Below, piece by piece: positions 24,497 to 32,623 of a stretch of 64,000 bases of DNA. Under the pieces are notes generated by a model. The model had not been told where the DNA came from and made no database searches. It saw only the letters and a program-made list of their open reading frames with translations. Every line of letters starts with the position of its first letter. Position 1 is the first letter of the stretch. The DNA comes from Paenibacillus_E violae (GTDB lineage Bacteria; Bacillota; Bacilli; Paenibacillales; NBRC-103111), in NCBI RefSeq assembly GCF_032461945.1, contig NZ_JAWCUD010000012.1, forward strand, positions 186,001 to 250,000, in the 5' to 3' direction. Both the position numbers and the translations under genes were made by a program.

Positions 24497-24921
24497 ATGA
24501 GCGAACTCCTTTTGGAGACGGGGTAGGTTCCGTACTCTTTGCATTGGAAATAAGAAATTCCTTTCATGACCTCTTCAATGGTCGATAATATGACCTCTGG
24601 ACTCGTATCCTTCATTAAATAACCGTCCACACCGGCTTGAAAAGCACGATAAATATCCTCACTTTCATCAAATGCGGTCAGGATAATGATTTTCATCTGC
24701 GGATATATGCTCTTAAGTGCCTTCGCACCTTCAATGATCGGTATGCCGGGCATTTTGAGATCCGTCAACAGTAGATCCGGCACGATGGAGAGGGCTTGCT
24801 CAATAGCTTCACTGCCATTGGTAGCCTCACTGGTTACCGCGTAAGCGCCGCAGCTGCCCAACAGCATGCGAAGACCTGCCCTTACAATGGAACTGTCATC
24901 AGCAATAATGACTTTATACAT
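24493..24921 (-). CDS. Stand-alone response-regulator receiver
   Basis: 142 aa. A full CheY-like receiver of the NarL type: acidic pair Asp8-Asp9, phospho-acceptor Asp54 (LLLTDLKMPG), Thr in ILTAFDES, Lys104 in GYLMKDT. NarL proteins continue into a LuxR-type helix-turn-helix of about 65 residues; here the chain stops after about 20 further residues, so there is no DNA-binding output. It is sandwiched between the kinase (8-nt overlap) and the HD-GYP-like protein (4-nt overlap), which suggests signalling by protein contact. A start site AAAGGAG lies 8 nt upstream. Confidence 0.85.
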   Translation of the reverse strand: MYKVIIADDSSIVRAGLRMLLGSCGAYAVTSEATNGSEAIEQALSIVPDLLLTDLKMPGIPIIEGAKALKSIYPQMKIIILTAFDESEDIYRAFQAGVDGYLMKDTSPEVILSTIEEVMKGISYFQCKEYGTYPVSKRSSLI

Positions 24922-26467
24922 AAGCAGTACTCCTTTCGCGCGGTATATATGCGGTAACTGTTGTTCCTACGGCTTCCTCAGATTGGAATGTGATTGAGCC
25001 ATTCAAGGCTCTAATCCGGCTCTCCATGCCGCCCAGTCCGAACCTTCCCTCTTGATGCCTGTCCTCGGACTTCATTCCGATTCCATCATCCTTAATCATA
25101 ACGGTCCATTGCACACTCGTAACTTCAATCATAACGTGAAGATGCTTCGCTTTTGCGTGCTTGATGACGTTATTGGCCGCTTCCTCCACCAAGTGATAGA
25201 TCGCACCTTCGACGTCCACCTGTTCTTGCGAAACCCAACCGACATGTTCAAAAATCGGCTTCACTCCCGTGTTCTCTGTGATGCGCTGCAGCATTTTTTC
25301 AATCGCGTAATGGAGATTCAGCGTTCTTTTTTCGTCCTTAAGCTCCGTTATGAATTGCCGGATATCGCGGTGGCTTTCTTTCACCTTCTTCTCGATCTCG
25401 ATGACATAAGGGAGCATTTCATCTCGCGCATGCGCGGGTAGGGCATTCTTCAACTGAAACAGCTGAATGGAGATGAAGAACAGCTCTTGTGTAATGCCGT
25501 CATGAATGTTCTGTGCGATCGTATTGCGCTCTATCGCGACCGCTGCTTCCTCTGCTTCCAGCAGCTCCTCGTCGCTGAAATGAATGGCTTCCAGCCTCAT
25601 AAGAATGAACTGGATGTACATTTTGTGCAGGATGGATAATTCATTTTTCTCCGCCTTCACCAACAGCCAGCCATACGATTTCCCGCCCCGATCGAGCAGT
25701 GTCTGGATGTACAGCGACTCTAATTCACCTGTAGGAGAAGGCAATTGGGCGTACATCCTCTGACCGTGCAGCGATGCATTTTGCTTCATATAGTTCGTGA
25801 AATAGGTATGCTTCCAGCTCAGCGCCTTCTCGTTCTGTCTATCTCTTTCCATACAGAGCATGACTTCACGCTCATCCAAAATTTTCTTGAGCAGACCTTC
25901 TAAATAAAGAATACCCCCCTGCTTCCTCGGCTGCCGAGCCATAAAACGAGAGGAATAAATCATCACCATCTTGCGATACTGTTTACGCACTGCTTGGATA
26001 GTGTAGTGCGCAAAACTTATCAAACAAAAGTAACCAAGGATAACAAAGCTATAATCAAAATGGTTCAGCAGATAGATGTACGCGGCCGCATCAGAAGTCA
26101 GCGCAAAGATCAACGGGAGTAAAAGCGCATAACAAAAAGAGATCCGGTAATACCCCCGCCATGTCACGAAGCGCTTGACCATTAATAAGCCGGTAAAACA
26201 GTAGATTAAGAACGGTGAGGACAACCCTCCTGTTAACCAAAGCAGGTAAATCCCAAAACTAATATCCACAGCAGATGCCGCAATCGCGGCTTTTTTACCC
26301 ATTTTAAAAAGATATAACAGACTGTAGGCCGTGTGAAAAAGAACGGCAGCCAACAACAATCCCGGTGTCACGTTCCCCGATTTGGTATAAATCAGGAGCC
26401 CCATCAACAGCAGCACCCATCTGCCTCCAAAAAAAACATACAAGCTTGATTTGGTAGTTAGAAACAT
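24914..26467 (-). CDS. Sensor histidine kinase (HisKA_3, NarX/DegS-like)
   Basis: 517 aa. About six transmembrane helices in residues 10-165, no large external sensor. A GAF-like linker region lies around 180-310, then the HisKA_3 box ERNTIAQNIHDGITQELFFI with the phosphorylated His, and an HATPase with EEAANNVIKHAKAKH (N box), IKDDGIGM (G1) and GRFGLGGMESR (G2). ATG 26467 is preferred over TTG 26473 because GGAG is 9 nt upstream. It likely phosphorylates the receiver encoded next and possibly the divergent LuxR-type regulator. Confidence 0.87.
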   Translation of the reverse strand: MFLTTKSSLYVFFGGRWVLLLMGLLIYTKSGNVTPGLLLAAVLFHTAYSLLYLFKMGKKAAIAASAVDISFGIYLLWLTGGLSSPFLIYCFTGLLMVKRFVTWRGYYRISFCYALLLPLIFALTSDAAAYIYLLNHFDYSFVILGYFCLISFAHYTIQAVRKQYRKMVMIYSSRFMARQPRKQGGILYLEGLLKKILDEREVMLCMERDRQNEKALSWKHTYFTNYMKQNASLHGQRMYAQLPSPTGELESLYIQTLLDRGGKSYGWLLVKAEKNELSILHKMYIQFILMRLEAIHFSDEELLEAEEAAVAIERNTIAQNIHDGITQELFFISIQLFQLKNALPAHARDEMLPYVIEIEKKVKESHRDIRQFITELKDEKRTLNLHYAIEKMLQRITENTGVKPIFEHVGWVSQEQVDVEGAIYHLVEEAANNVIKHAKAKHLHVMIEVTSVQWTVMIKDDGIGMKSEDRHQEGRFGLGGMESRIRALNGSITFQSEEAVGTTVTAYIPRERSTAYV

Positions 26468-26509
26468 CGACAAATACTCCTAAACTTTATCAATTCTTAA
26501 TGGTCTTTC

Positions 26510-26581
26510 GACTGCATTTGTTATACAATGAAGCAGTCAACTACAATAATAGGTAAAAAGCACTAGGAAATTATACCTAGT
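26510..26581. promoter_or_regulatory. Two inverted repeats between divergent kinase and regulator genes
   Basis: GACTGC (26510-26515) with GCAGTC (26533-26538), and ACTAGG (26562-26567) with CCTAGT (26576-26581). Both lie in the 158-bp gap between the divergent two-component genes and could be operators, possibly for the LuxR-type regulator itself. Confidence 0.35.
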
Positions 26582-26625
26582 TTCAGTATATCATAGATCG
26601 CATCATTTTGGAGGGAAACCAATCG

Positions 26626-27267
26626 ATGAATATGATTATCCTTGATGACCATCCGCTTGTACGCAAAGGTATTTGTACCATTGTTTCATCTGGTCAGTTC
26701 ATGAATATTGTTGGGGAAGCAGCGAATACGAAGGAAGCTCTACGGCTTCTTGATCAGACAAACCCCGATCTTGTGCTCGTAGATTTAAATTTGGGAAATG
26801 AGAACGGCATCGATTTCATACAAGAGGCACGCAGGGCAGGACATGCTTGTAAATATATCATTTTGACTTCGTCCATTACGCAAAGTGAGCTTCAGCTCGC
26901 ACAGTCCATGCAAATTGAAGGCGTCTGTTTAAAGGAAGCGTTTCCAGAAGATTTGTTGTACGGCATTGAAGTTGTCGCTCGCGGTCGTAAGTACTACGAT
27001 CCGGTGTTGATGGGGTCGATCATGGAGCATAAATCAGGCAGGGAAAAGCAAGAGTTGTCTGAATTGACTCCCAAAGAACTTGAAGTGTTGATGTCGCTCG
27101 GTAAAGGCCGCTCGAACAAGGAAATCGCTAACGCCCTCTATATCACGGAGTTTACCGTCAAGAAGCACGTAAGCCAGGTTCTGGCCAAGTTAGAACTAGC
27201 GGATCGGACGCAAGCCGCCTTGTACGCCTTATCCAAAGGGCTGGTTCAATTCGAAATGCAGCGTTAA
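26626..27267 (+). CDS. NarL/FixJ-type response regulator with LuxR HTH
   Basis: 213 aa. Receiver domain: IILDDHPLVRKG, phospho-acceptor in LVLVDLNLGNENG, Thr/Ser in ILTSSI, Lys in VCLKEAFPED. The LuxR-type DNA-binding domain occupies the last 65 residues (LTPKELEVLMSLGKGRSNKE, ITEFTVKKHVSQVLAKL). Start ATG 26626 has GGAGGG 10 nt upstream; the frame also opens at TTG 26608. Divergent from the histidine kinase operon, it is the probable transcriptional output, while the receiver-only protein is a second target of the same kinase. Confidence 0.88.
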   Translation: MNMIILDDHPLVRKGICTIVSSGQFMNIVGEAANTKEALRLLDQTNPDLVLVDLNLGNENGIDFIQEARRAGHACKYIILTSSITQSELQLAQSMQIEGVCLKEAFPEDLLYGIEVVARGRKYYDPVLMGSIMEHKSGREKQELSELTPKELEVLMSLGKGRSNKEIANALYITEFTVKKHVSQVLAKLELADRTQAALYALSKGLVQFEMQR

Positions 27268-27285
27268 TCGCCTATACATAAAGGA

Positions 27286-27319
27286 AGATCCGCCGGGATA
27301 ACCCGCCGGATCTTTTTTT
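27286..27319. terminator. Terminator between the regulator and signal peptidase genes
   Basis: AGATCCGCCGGG and CCCGCCGGATCT arms, loop ATAA, then seven T on the plus strand. On the minus strand it directly follows the signal peptidase stop. Confidence 0.85.
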
Positions 27320-27323
27320 GGCT

Positions 27324-27884
27324 TTACAGGTCAAGAGGCTCAGCAATGCGATGCATCGGCAGCAGCGAGAAGACGGCATAACCTTTCACATCTTTGATGT
27401 GTACAGGACCCAGCGAGGGGTCACGGCTATCCTTGCTTTCGCCCAAGTTGCGATTGTCTCCAACTACGAACAGGTAGCCGTTTGGAATCGTCTGTACGTC
27501 CATATTTTCCGACTTGCCGGCTGTATACAGCTCAGGCAGCGGTGTTTCGTTGACGTAGATGACGCCATCTCGAATGAATACGCGATCGCCTTGAACGGCA
27601 ATGACACGTTTAATAATGCTGAATTCTAACCGATCATCCTTGATTACAACCACATCGCCATACTTCGGCGTTTTAAAAAATAGCGATACTTTATTCATCA
27701 GCAGAACATTGCCGCTTTGCAGCGTCGGATTCATGGAATTACCAGAAACCCTCGTCAGTCCTATCATGTTATTAATCAATATAAAGGCTAGAGAGAGCAG
27801 TAAAATGAATCGAACCCAACCCCAGAATTCACTTTTATGCTTAGTCGCTGCCGGCTTCTTACGTGCCAAAACTTCATCTGCCAT
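27324..27884 (-). CDS. lepB: Signal peptidase I
   Basis: Type I (prokaryotic-type) signal peptidase, 186 aa. A short cytoplasmic Lys/Arg-rich N-terminus, one transmembrane helix (VRFILLLSLAFILINNMIGL), then catalytic Ser in SGNSMNPTL and catalytic Lys in SIIKRVIAVQGD, plus the GDNRNLGESKDSRDPSLGPV signature. It cleaves signal peptides of Sec-exported proteins. It lies 75 bp after a run of three genes for small secreted proteins on the same strand, with no obvious terminator between, so it may be a companion peptidase for them. Confidence 0.93.
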   Translation of the reverse strand: MADEVLARKKPAATKHKSEFWGWVRFILLLSLAFILINNMIGLTRVSGNSMNPTLQSGNVLLMNKVSLFFKTPKYGDVVVIKDDRLEFSIIKRVIAVQGDRVFIRDGVIYVNETPLPELYTAGKSENMDVQTIPNGYLFVVGDNRNLGESKDSRDPSLGPVHIKDVKGYAVFSLLPMHRIAEPLDL

Positions 27885-27958
27885 GATACTTTCCCACCCT
27901 CGCTAACTTTCTCGCTAAATTATGATTGATTGTACGTGACATGACTTACAGTTGCATC

Positions 27959-28612
27959 CTATCGCTGTTGCCCATAGACATCCGAAATGACCGTTGGCGG
28001 TTGGATCTCCGATTGTGACGCAGGTGGCACTGAAGGTGGTGCAGTCGGCGGTACTACAGACGGTGGTGCTGCTGGCGGTGTTGCCGGTGGTATCGCTGGT
28101 GCGCTAGGTGGCGGCGCAACCAAAATGATAGGCGGGCTCTGCGTGAACACCATAGCCGGCGGTACGTAGCTGCCTGCTAATGAATCCATGGCATCTTTGG
28201 CGCTGTCGAGAATGGTTTGCAGCTTATCCAAAATTTGTTTGCGGTCCTGCTCCGTTTTGACCTCCGTGCCGGCAAGCAGGTATTGTGCATGCTGCTCGAG
28301 TGCCTGCAGATAAAGCTGTTTCTGCGTATCAGTGAAAGATTGAAGACTTCTAGTGGATGCTTCAAGTCGAAGCTGCAATTCTTTCTTTAACAATTCCTTC
28401 TGCGCATCCGTCTCTGATTTCATGGATTGATCCAATCCTTGGATGACCTGCTCCGTCTTCTTGTTAAACCAAGAAGCCATTGCACCGGCAATATCCATAT
28501 CCGCATAGGAAATTCCGGCGGACGCCGTGAGAACGACAGTTAAAGAAACAATTCCGGCTGCGACAATCTGCTTGGACTTCACCTTACGCTTCTTCTCATT
28601 TCTCCTCATCAT
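27959..28612 (-). CDS. Secreted helical protein with Pro-rich tail, WF/WY cluster member 3
   Basis: 217 aa; not a family I recognise. Signal peptide with a Lys/Arg-rich start (RRNEKKRKVKSKQ) and hydrophobic core ending ASAGISYA. The mature part begins with a Trp-aromatic motif, IAGAMASWFNKKTEQVIQ, then heptad-like helices rich in Gln/Leu/Lys (ELLKKELQLRLEASTRSLQS). The last 60 residues are Pro/Ala-rich (PPSVVPPTAPPSVPPA). The helical part is shared in style with the next two genes upstream. ATG 28612 is preferred because AAGGGAGG lies 7 nt upstream; the ATG directly on the site (28618) is too close. Confidence 0.7.
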   Translation of the reverse strand: MMRRNEKKRKVKSKQIVAAGIVSLTVVLTASAGISYADMDIAGAMASWFNKKTEQVIQGLDQSMKSETDAQKELLKKELQLRLEASTRSLQSFTDTQKQLYLQALEQHAQYLLAGTEVKTEQDRKQILDKLQTILDSAKDAMDSLAGSYVPPAMVFTQSPPIILVAPPPSAPAIPPATPPAAPPSVVPPTAPPSVPPASQSEIQPPTVISDVYGQQR

Positions 28613-28635
28613 GTTCATTCCTCCCTTTCTCAAAG

Positions 28636-28672
28636 TAAGCGTATGGCCCCGAAACCGGGGCCCCTCCGCTTA
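28636..28672 (-). promoter_or_regulatory. Strong intercistronic hairpin
   Basis: TAAGCG/CGCTTA outer arms and GGCCCCG/CGGGGCC inner arms, 11 nt after the stop codon of the middle secreted-protein gene. There is no T run, so it is more likely an mRNA-stabilising or attenuating structure than a full terminator. Confidence 0.6.
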
Positions 28673-28682
28673 TGGCATTTTA

Positions 28683-29453
28683 TTATTTCAAACCGTTAAG
28701 TACGATGTTCTCTAGAGCTGTTTTACCTGAAGCTTCAAGAGCGTCGCCTTTATCTGTAATTGTTTTGATGTTAGCTGCTTCCAGATCATCAGCAAGTTTT
28801 TGAAGTTCTGCCAATTTAGCTGCAATTTTAGCCGTTAAGTTATCTTTAATTTCTTTGGATGCTGCTGTTCTTTCTTGGCTCAGCAAGTTGTTGAGCTCTG
28901 TTTTTGTCGTTTCAATTTTCGTAGTCAATGTCGCCGCTGCTTGCGCTTGCGTTGTTGCAACGCCTGCTTCAAGAGCATTCAAGGATTTTTTACCTTGCTC
29001 GTTTACATCGTGGATGATGTCTAATTTGCCGGCAAATCCAAGGCCATCAATAACACCATTGTTAAAGTTGTTGGCATCATTTACGACTTTGTCGTACTCG
29101 CCAGGCATGCTAGCTACAATGCTTCCTTTTTTAGCGTCAATGGAATTGGAGTACGCCGTTACTTGACCGTTGATAGCCCCTTGTGTTTGCGTCGTTTCTG
29201 TTGTGCCCGCTGTTTTCACATCATTAACAGCACCATTGTTGATCGCTTTGTAATCCGAAACCAACTTGTCGTTATTGGAAGCGACGAAGCTTGCTACATC
29301 TCCGGCTACTAGAGCTTTTGTTACTTTAGTGGCGCTGTTATACCAGCTTTGAAGCTGTCCGCCAGCATCTGTTGCAGCAAAAGCTGTCCCCATACCCGCT
29401 ACTAATCCTGTTGCGATAACCCCAACTGCTAATTTACTTTTCAATGCTTTCAT
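28683..29453 (-). CDS. Secreted helical Ala/Thr/Lys-rich protein, cluster member 2
   Basis: 256 aa; no family recognised. Signal peptide MKALKSKLAVGVIATGLVAG ending TAFA, then ATDAGGQLQSWYNSATKVTK, the same Trp-Tyr element as its neighbours at the same distance after the cleavage site. The rest is predicted helical and low in Cys and Trp, with long amphipathic stretches (TTQAQAAATLTTKIETTKTE, KEIKDNLTAKIAAKLAELQK). Codon choice looks like that of a highly expressed gene. The protein could be a cell-surface or extracellular matrix component. It is followed by a strong hairpin that may protect its message. Confidence 0.72.
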   Translation of the reverse strand: MKALKSKLAVGVIATGLVAGMGTAFAATDAGGQLQSWYNSATKVTKALVAGDVASFVASNNDKLVSDYKAINNGAVNDVKTAGTTETTQTQGAINGQVTAYSNSIDAKKGSIVASMPGEYDKVVNDANNFNNGVIDGLGFAGKLDIIHDVNEQGKKSLNALEAGVATTQAQAAATLTTKIETTKTELNNLLSQERTAASKEIKDNLTAKIAAKLAELQKLADDLEAANIKTITDKGDALEASGKTALENIVLNGLK

Positions 29454-29512
29454 CGTTCATCAATCTCCCTTGGCATCATTTTATTTGTTGAATCATAATT
29501 CACAATGACTGA

Positions 29513-29974
29513 CTACTTGCCCGGCGTTAACGTTAATTCCTGAAGCACCTGGATGGTCAATTGATCCACTTCACGGTCAAGCTTCTCGTTCGAAGCAAGA
29601 ACATACTTGTCAAATTGGGCCGGCCCTTCTGTCTTCATCAGCTCTTCCGCTTTACTTTCAATTTGGCTGACGTAGTCTTGCCTAACCGCCTCTACACGGT
29701 TCCTCGCTTGTTGACTCTGGACGTCCTGAACTTGTTTCAGTCTGGCGGCATGGCTTGAGCGCATCTCATCGGCCCGTGCTTGCATGGCTTGTCTGCTTTC
29801 GTTCAAAGCACGAATAGCTTTGCTATTCACTTCGCTCTTGCCCGTCTGAAAACTCGCCTTGTACCAGTTTTGCAGCGGCAAGCTCGCATCGGAGTAGGCA
29901 TAGGCCGTACTCATGATGAGGAAAGTCGAGAGGCTCAATGAACCGATCATCACTTTTCGTTTTAAACGGATCAT
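29513..29974 (-). CDS. Secreted helical protein, cluster member 1
   Basis: 153 aa; no family recognised. Signal peptide MIRLKRKVMIGSLSLSTFLI ending STAYA; mature start YSDASLPLQNWYKASFQTGK with the shared Trp-Tyr element. A long charged helix follows (MQARADEMRSSHAARLKQVQ, RVEAVRQDYVSQIESKAEEL), suggesting a coiled coil. ATG 29974 is preferred (AAGGAGG about 12 nt upstream); the frame stays open upstream to 30055 without a ribosome site. First gene of the leftward set of three secreted proteins that ends with a signal peptidase. Confidence 0.68.
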   Translation of the reverse strand: MIRLKRKVMIGSLSLSTFLIMSTAYAYSDASLPLQNWYKASFQTGKSEVNSKAIRALNESRQAMQARADEMRSSHAARLKQVQDVQSQQARNRVEAVRQDYVSQIESKAEELMKTEGPAQFDKYVLASNEKLDREVDQLTIQVLQELTLTPGK

Positions 29975-30203
29975 CGCGCTGCCCTGCCTCCTTCGTGTTC
30001 TGCACTTGCTTACAAATTTATTGTAGCTCAGCATCCATTTTGCGCCTTCCCACACAAGAGTAATTTATTACTACTACCTTGGCGGGGGGTCGATGGTATA
30101 CTTTCGTACCAGATCGAAGAGAAACTTCATTTACAAGAATGAAGCGCCACGATACAATTCGTCTGTAAAAGATCTAACATACATGATTAGTGGAGGGTTT
30201 ATC

Positions 30204-30611
30204 TTGAATTTATTAGAAGTGAACTATCTTGCTGTGCTTGTTGCTACAGCGGTCACGATGGTGCTCGGTTTCCTGTGGTATTCGCCCGTCTTATTCGGTC
30301 ATGCATGGGCTAAGCAGCGTAATCTTAAAATGGACGAGATGTCCGGAGGTGGCCCGCTCACCTACATCCTTACTGCATTAACCGCTCTTGGGGGTTGCTT
30401 TATTCTGGCTCTGCTGCTGACAATGGGCACTGAAACCACTTGGGTATCCGGACTTGCGGTCGGCGCGTTGATCGGTCTGAGTATCTCTCTGAAAATCGGC
30501 ATGAATTACCTATTTGAAAACGCCAAGCTCCCGCTGTACTTCATCACCGTAGGCTACCACCTGGTGGCCTATGTCATCGGCGGCATCATTATAGGTGCTT
30601 GGCAGGGATAG
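30204..30611 (+). CDS. DUF1761 membrane protein
   Basis: 135 aa with four transmembrane helices, matching the small DUF1761 family: VTMVLGFLWYSPVLFGHAWA in the first third and GLSISLKIGMNYLFENAKLP later. No biochemical role is known. TTG 30204 is taken as start because GGAGGG lies 7 nt upstream and because the family begins just there; the upstream in-frame sequence to 30093 has no such support. Confidence 0.78.
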   Translation: MNLLEVNYLAVLVATAVTMVLGFLWYSPVLFGHAWAKQRNLKMDEMSGGGPLTYILTALTALGGCFILALLLTMGTETTWVSGLAVGALIGLSISLKIGMNYLFENAKLPLYFITVGYHLVAYVIGGIIIGAWQG

Positions 30612-30729
30612 CTCTTTTTTTCTTTTTCCGTGATTCAATCCCACCAAACTGGTGTAATAAGGTAAGTCCCCAAGCCATATCGTGAACGCCTGCATATACT
30701 GGAGCAGGACCCTTTTGGGAACACAACCT

Positions 30730-30750
30730 CCAGCTGAATCCAACAGCTGG
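30730..30750 (+). promoter_or_regulatory. Short hairpin before the 93-aa gene
   Basis: CCAGCTG and CAGCTGG perfect arms with a 7-nt loop, about 27 bp upstream of the start codon. Could act in translation control or be an operator; not a terminator, since no T run follows. Confidence 0.35.
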
Positions 30751-30776
30751 ACTATAACCTGTGTACGGTGGTATCT

Positions 30777-31058
30777 ATGATGGAAAAACAACTTATAACC
30801 GCAAAATATGACTTGCTCCACGTTCTTGGGCTGGCTTCCGAGGAAGACATTTACAATGCCCAATATAATGGGCTGTCACTGGCCGATATCGCTGAGGCGA
30901 ATAAGGTCGACGTTCAAAAAGTAATTGATCTTCAGCTCGCCGAGCTCATTGAACAGCTCGATGAGCGCCTGTCCAGCGGCAGTATCACACCGGAGCAGTA
31001 CTACGCTCAGCAAGCTGAACTGCCCGAAATCATCATGAGAAGCGTCTACGCCTTATAA
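30777..31058 (+). CDS. Small helical hypothetical protein
   Basis: 93 aa, all-helical, acidic; no family recognised. The N-terminal part (LGLASEEDIYNAQYNGLSLA followed by DIAEANKVDVQKVIDLQLAE) reads like a repeated-helix or helix-turn-helix-like unit; the C-terminal part has SGSITPEQYYAQQ, a pattern seen in short oligomerisation domains (SHOCT-like). The start is unsure (ATG 30777 or 30780, weak GGTGG). Followed by a strong terminator. Confidence 0.6.
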   Translation: MMEKQLITAKYDLLHVLGLASEEDIYNAQYNGLSLADIAEANKVDVQKVIDLQLAELIEQLDERLSSGSITPEQYYAQQAELPEIIMRSVYAL

Positions 31059-31085
31059 TTGCAGCTTAGAGTCGGCGTATGTCGA

Positions 31086-31133
31086 GGGCTGTCTCGAAAG
31101 TAGAGATTTCTACTTTTGAGACGGCCTTTTTCC
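31086..31133 (+). terminator. Terminator after the 93-aa gene
   Basis: Long hairpin GGCTGTCTCGAAAGTAGA pairing with TCTACTTTTGAGACGGCC, then five T. Confidence 0.92.
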
Positions 31134-31156
31134 TTTTGGCTGGCTTCTCAGGTAGC

Positions 31157-31628
31157 TTAGTTCAAGTAACACAATACCCACCAATTGCAGCTTTATCCAC
31201 TAGCCCCCAAGTAGCTACCATTCCGTAACGGACTCAGGAGACGCTACTTCGCCAGATTTGGTCTATTTCCAGTTGCTAACGGACCGAGGAGACATTATTC
31301 ACGGATTTTGCTGCTGTTTCGGACATTTTCGGGCCAATAACGGCTCCTGGGTCCGTTAGATGCGAATCCACTCCTACAAACAGCAAATAGCGTCATCTCA
31401 GTCCGTTAGCCGACGGCTGTTGCTCACACGTGCCAAGTTAGCGATTAAAAAACTCCGCCAATAGTTCCACAACTAGTTAAAGTACGACAATTCCCACCAG
31501 TCGCAGCTTTATCCACCAGTTCCACAACTAGTTAAAGTGCCACAAATCCCACCAATGCAGCTCATCCACCAGCCCCCCAAGTAGCCCACATTTTGTAACG
31601 GACTCAGGAGACGCTATTTCGCCAGATT
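31157..31628. repeat. Non-coding repeat block (two 102-bp copies plus a partial third)
   Basis: Copy A 31157-31258 and copy B 31527-31628 share the order CCCACCAA-TGCAGCT-ATCCAC-CCCCCAAGTAG, then GTAACGGACTCAGGAGACGC followed by TA(C/T)TTCGCCAGATT. A partial copy sits at 31470-31519 (CCACAACTAGTTAAAGT shared with copy B). Between them are further AACGGAC words and inverted GTCCGTTA words. No open frame of note is present; the stretch from 31134 to 31715 appears to be a non-coding repeat region. Confidence 0.75.
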
Positions 31629-31733
31629 CGGCCGGAACTCGCCCTCATTTGCATATTTTCTCCACTTGTTGCAAACTCCTTTCTGTGTCACTATCAAAGA
31701 AAGCATTTTCTAGGATTGGAAAGGATTCCGAAT

Positions 31734-32531
31734 ATGAATTTTCAACAGCTTATCCCCCTCGTCCCGATCATTGAGCAAATCGAGACCTGCGGCACCTCCC
31801 TTACACTCGGATGTCCAGCTGGCATGTACCAGCTTATTATTGTTCGTCGCGGTCATATAACGCTGCATCAAAGTAACCAAGAACCGTCGGTTTGTTCGCA
31901 AGCCTATGCTTGCCATCCCGAGCATGGTCCCTACACGATACAAGTTCCCAAAACCAAAACCGCCGAATACATCGTTATCACCTACAGGATGATACCTGAC
32001 GGTTACCCCTGGTCCTTGTATGGCCCTCTCACAACCTTGAGTGAAATCAAAATCCACTATATGTTGGACGAGCTGCTCCGCACAACGGAGGATATCCATC
32101 CACTATCGGCAGAGGAAATAGCTGCTCAGACGATTCGAAAGCGCATGATGCTGGAGCGTATTCTTTTCATTTATCTATATGAATCTCATTTAACTCAGGA
32201 CAAGAAGTCATCCAGCGAATCCATTGAAGAGATCCTTTCCTATATGAACGAGCATTATATGTTGGAGCTTTCGCTTCCGATGCTGGCTAGACGGGCAGGC
32301 ATGAGTGTCGGCTATTTTACCGTTCTTTTTAAAAAACAAACCGGGATGACGATGATGAATTACTTGTATACCCTGCGTATTGAGAAAGCGAAACAAATGT
32401 TTCTTCACACCGATTTACTGGCCAAAGAAGTGGCAGGACGTGTCGGATTCATCGACTATTTCCATTTCAGCAAAGTATTCAAAAAGAAGACCGGCACCTC
32501 CCCGTCGGAATTCGTCGCCAATCAAAATTAA
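31734..32531 (+). CDS. AraC-family regulator of iron uptake (Btr-like position)
   Basis: 265 aa. An N-terminal cupin-like domain (YQLIIVRRGHITLHQSNQEP) and C-terminal AraC helices (LSLPMLARRAGMSVGYFTVL, KEVAGRVGFIDYFHFSKVFK). It stands directly ahead of the ferric-siderophore uptake genes on the same strand, the position of Btr before feuABC in Bacillus subtilis. Unlike Btr it has no fused siderophore-binding domain. It probably activates the importer when its siderophore is present. ATG 31734 has AAAGGA 8 nt upstream. Confidence 0.83.
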   Translation: MNFQQLIPLVPIIEQIETCGTSLTLGCPAGMYQLIIVRRGHITLHQSNQEPSVCSQAYACHPEHGPYTIQVPKTKTAEYIVITYRMIPDGYPWSLYGPLTTLSEIKIHYMLDELLRTTEDIHPLSAEEIAAQTIRKRMMLERILFIYLYESHLTQDKKSSSESIEEILSYMNEHYMLELSLPMLARRAGMSVGYFTVLFKKQTGMTMMNYLYTLRIEKAKQMFLHTDLLAKEVAGRVGFIDYFHFSKVFKKKTGTSPSEFVANQN

Positions 32532-32584
32532 TCTAAATATTAGACATGCTGATTATGCAAATCAGACATGTCCTTACGCGGAAA

Positions 32585-32623
32585 TTGAGCGTATTATTTC
32601 AAATGAGAATAATAATCATTGTC
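32585..32623 (+). promoter_or_regulatory. Promoter with Fur box ahead of the iron importer
   Basis: TTGAGC (32585-32590), 17 bp, AATAAT (32608-32613). Overlapping the -10 is GAGAATAATAATCATTGTC (32605-32623), which matches the classic 19-bp Fur consensus at 16 positions by eye. Iron-loaded Fur would repress here. Confidence 0.85.

Noticed and set aside
27987..28169. Gly-rich open frame on the plus strand opposite the Pro-rich secreted protein
   Set aside because: Mirror image of proline codons; no ribosome site.
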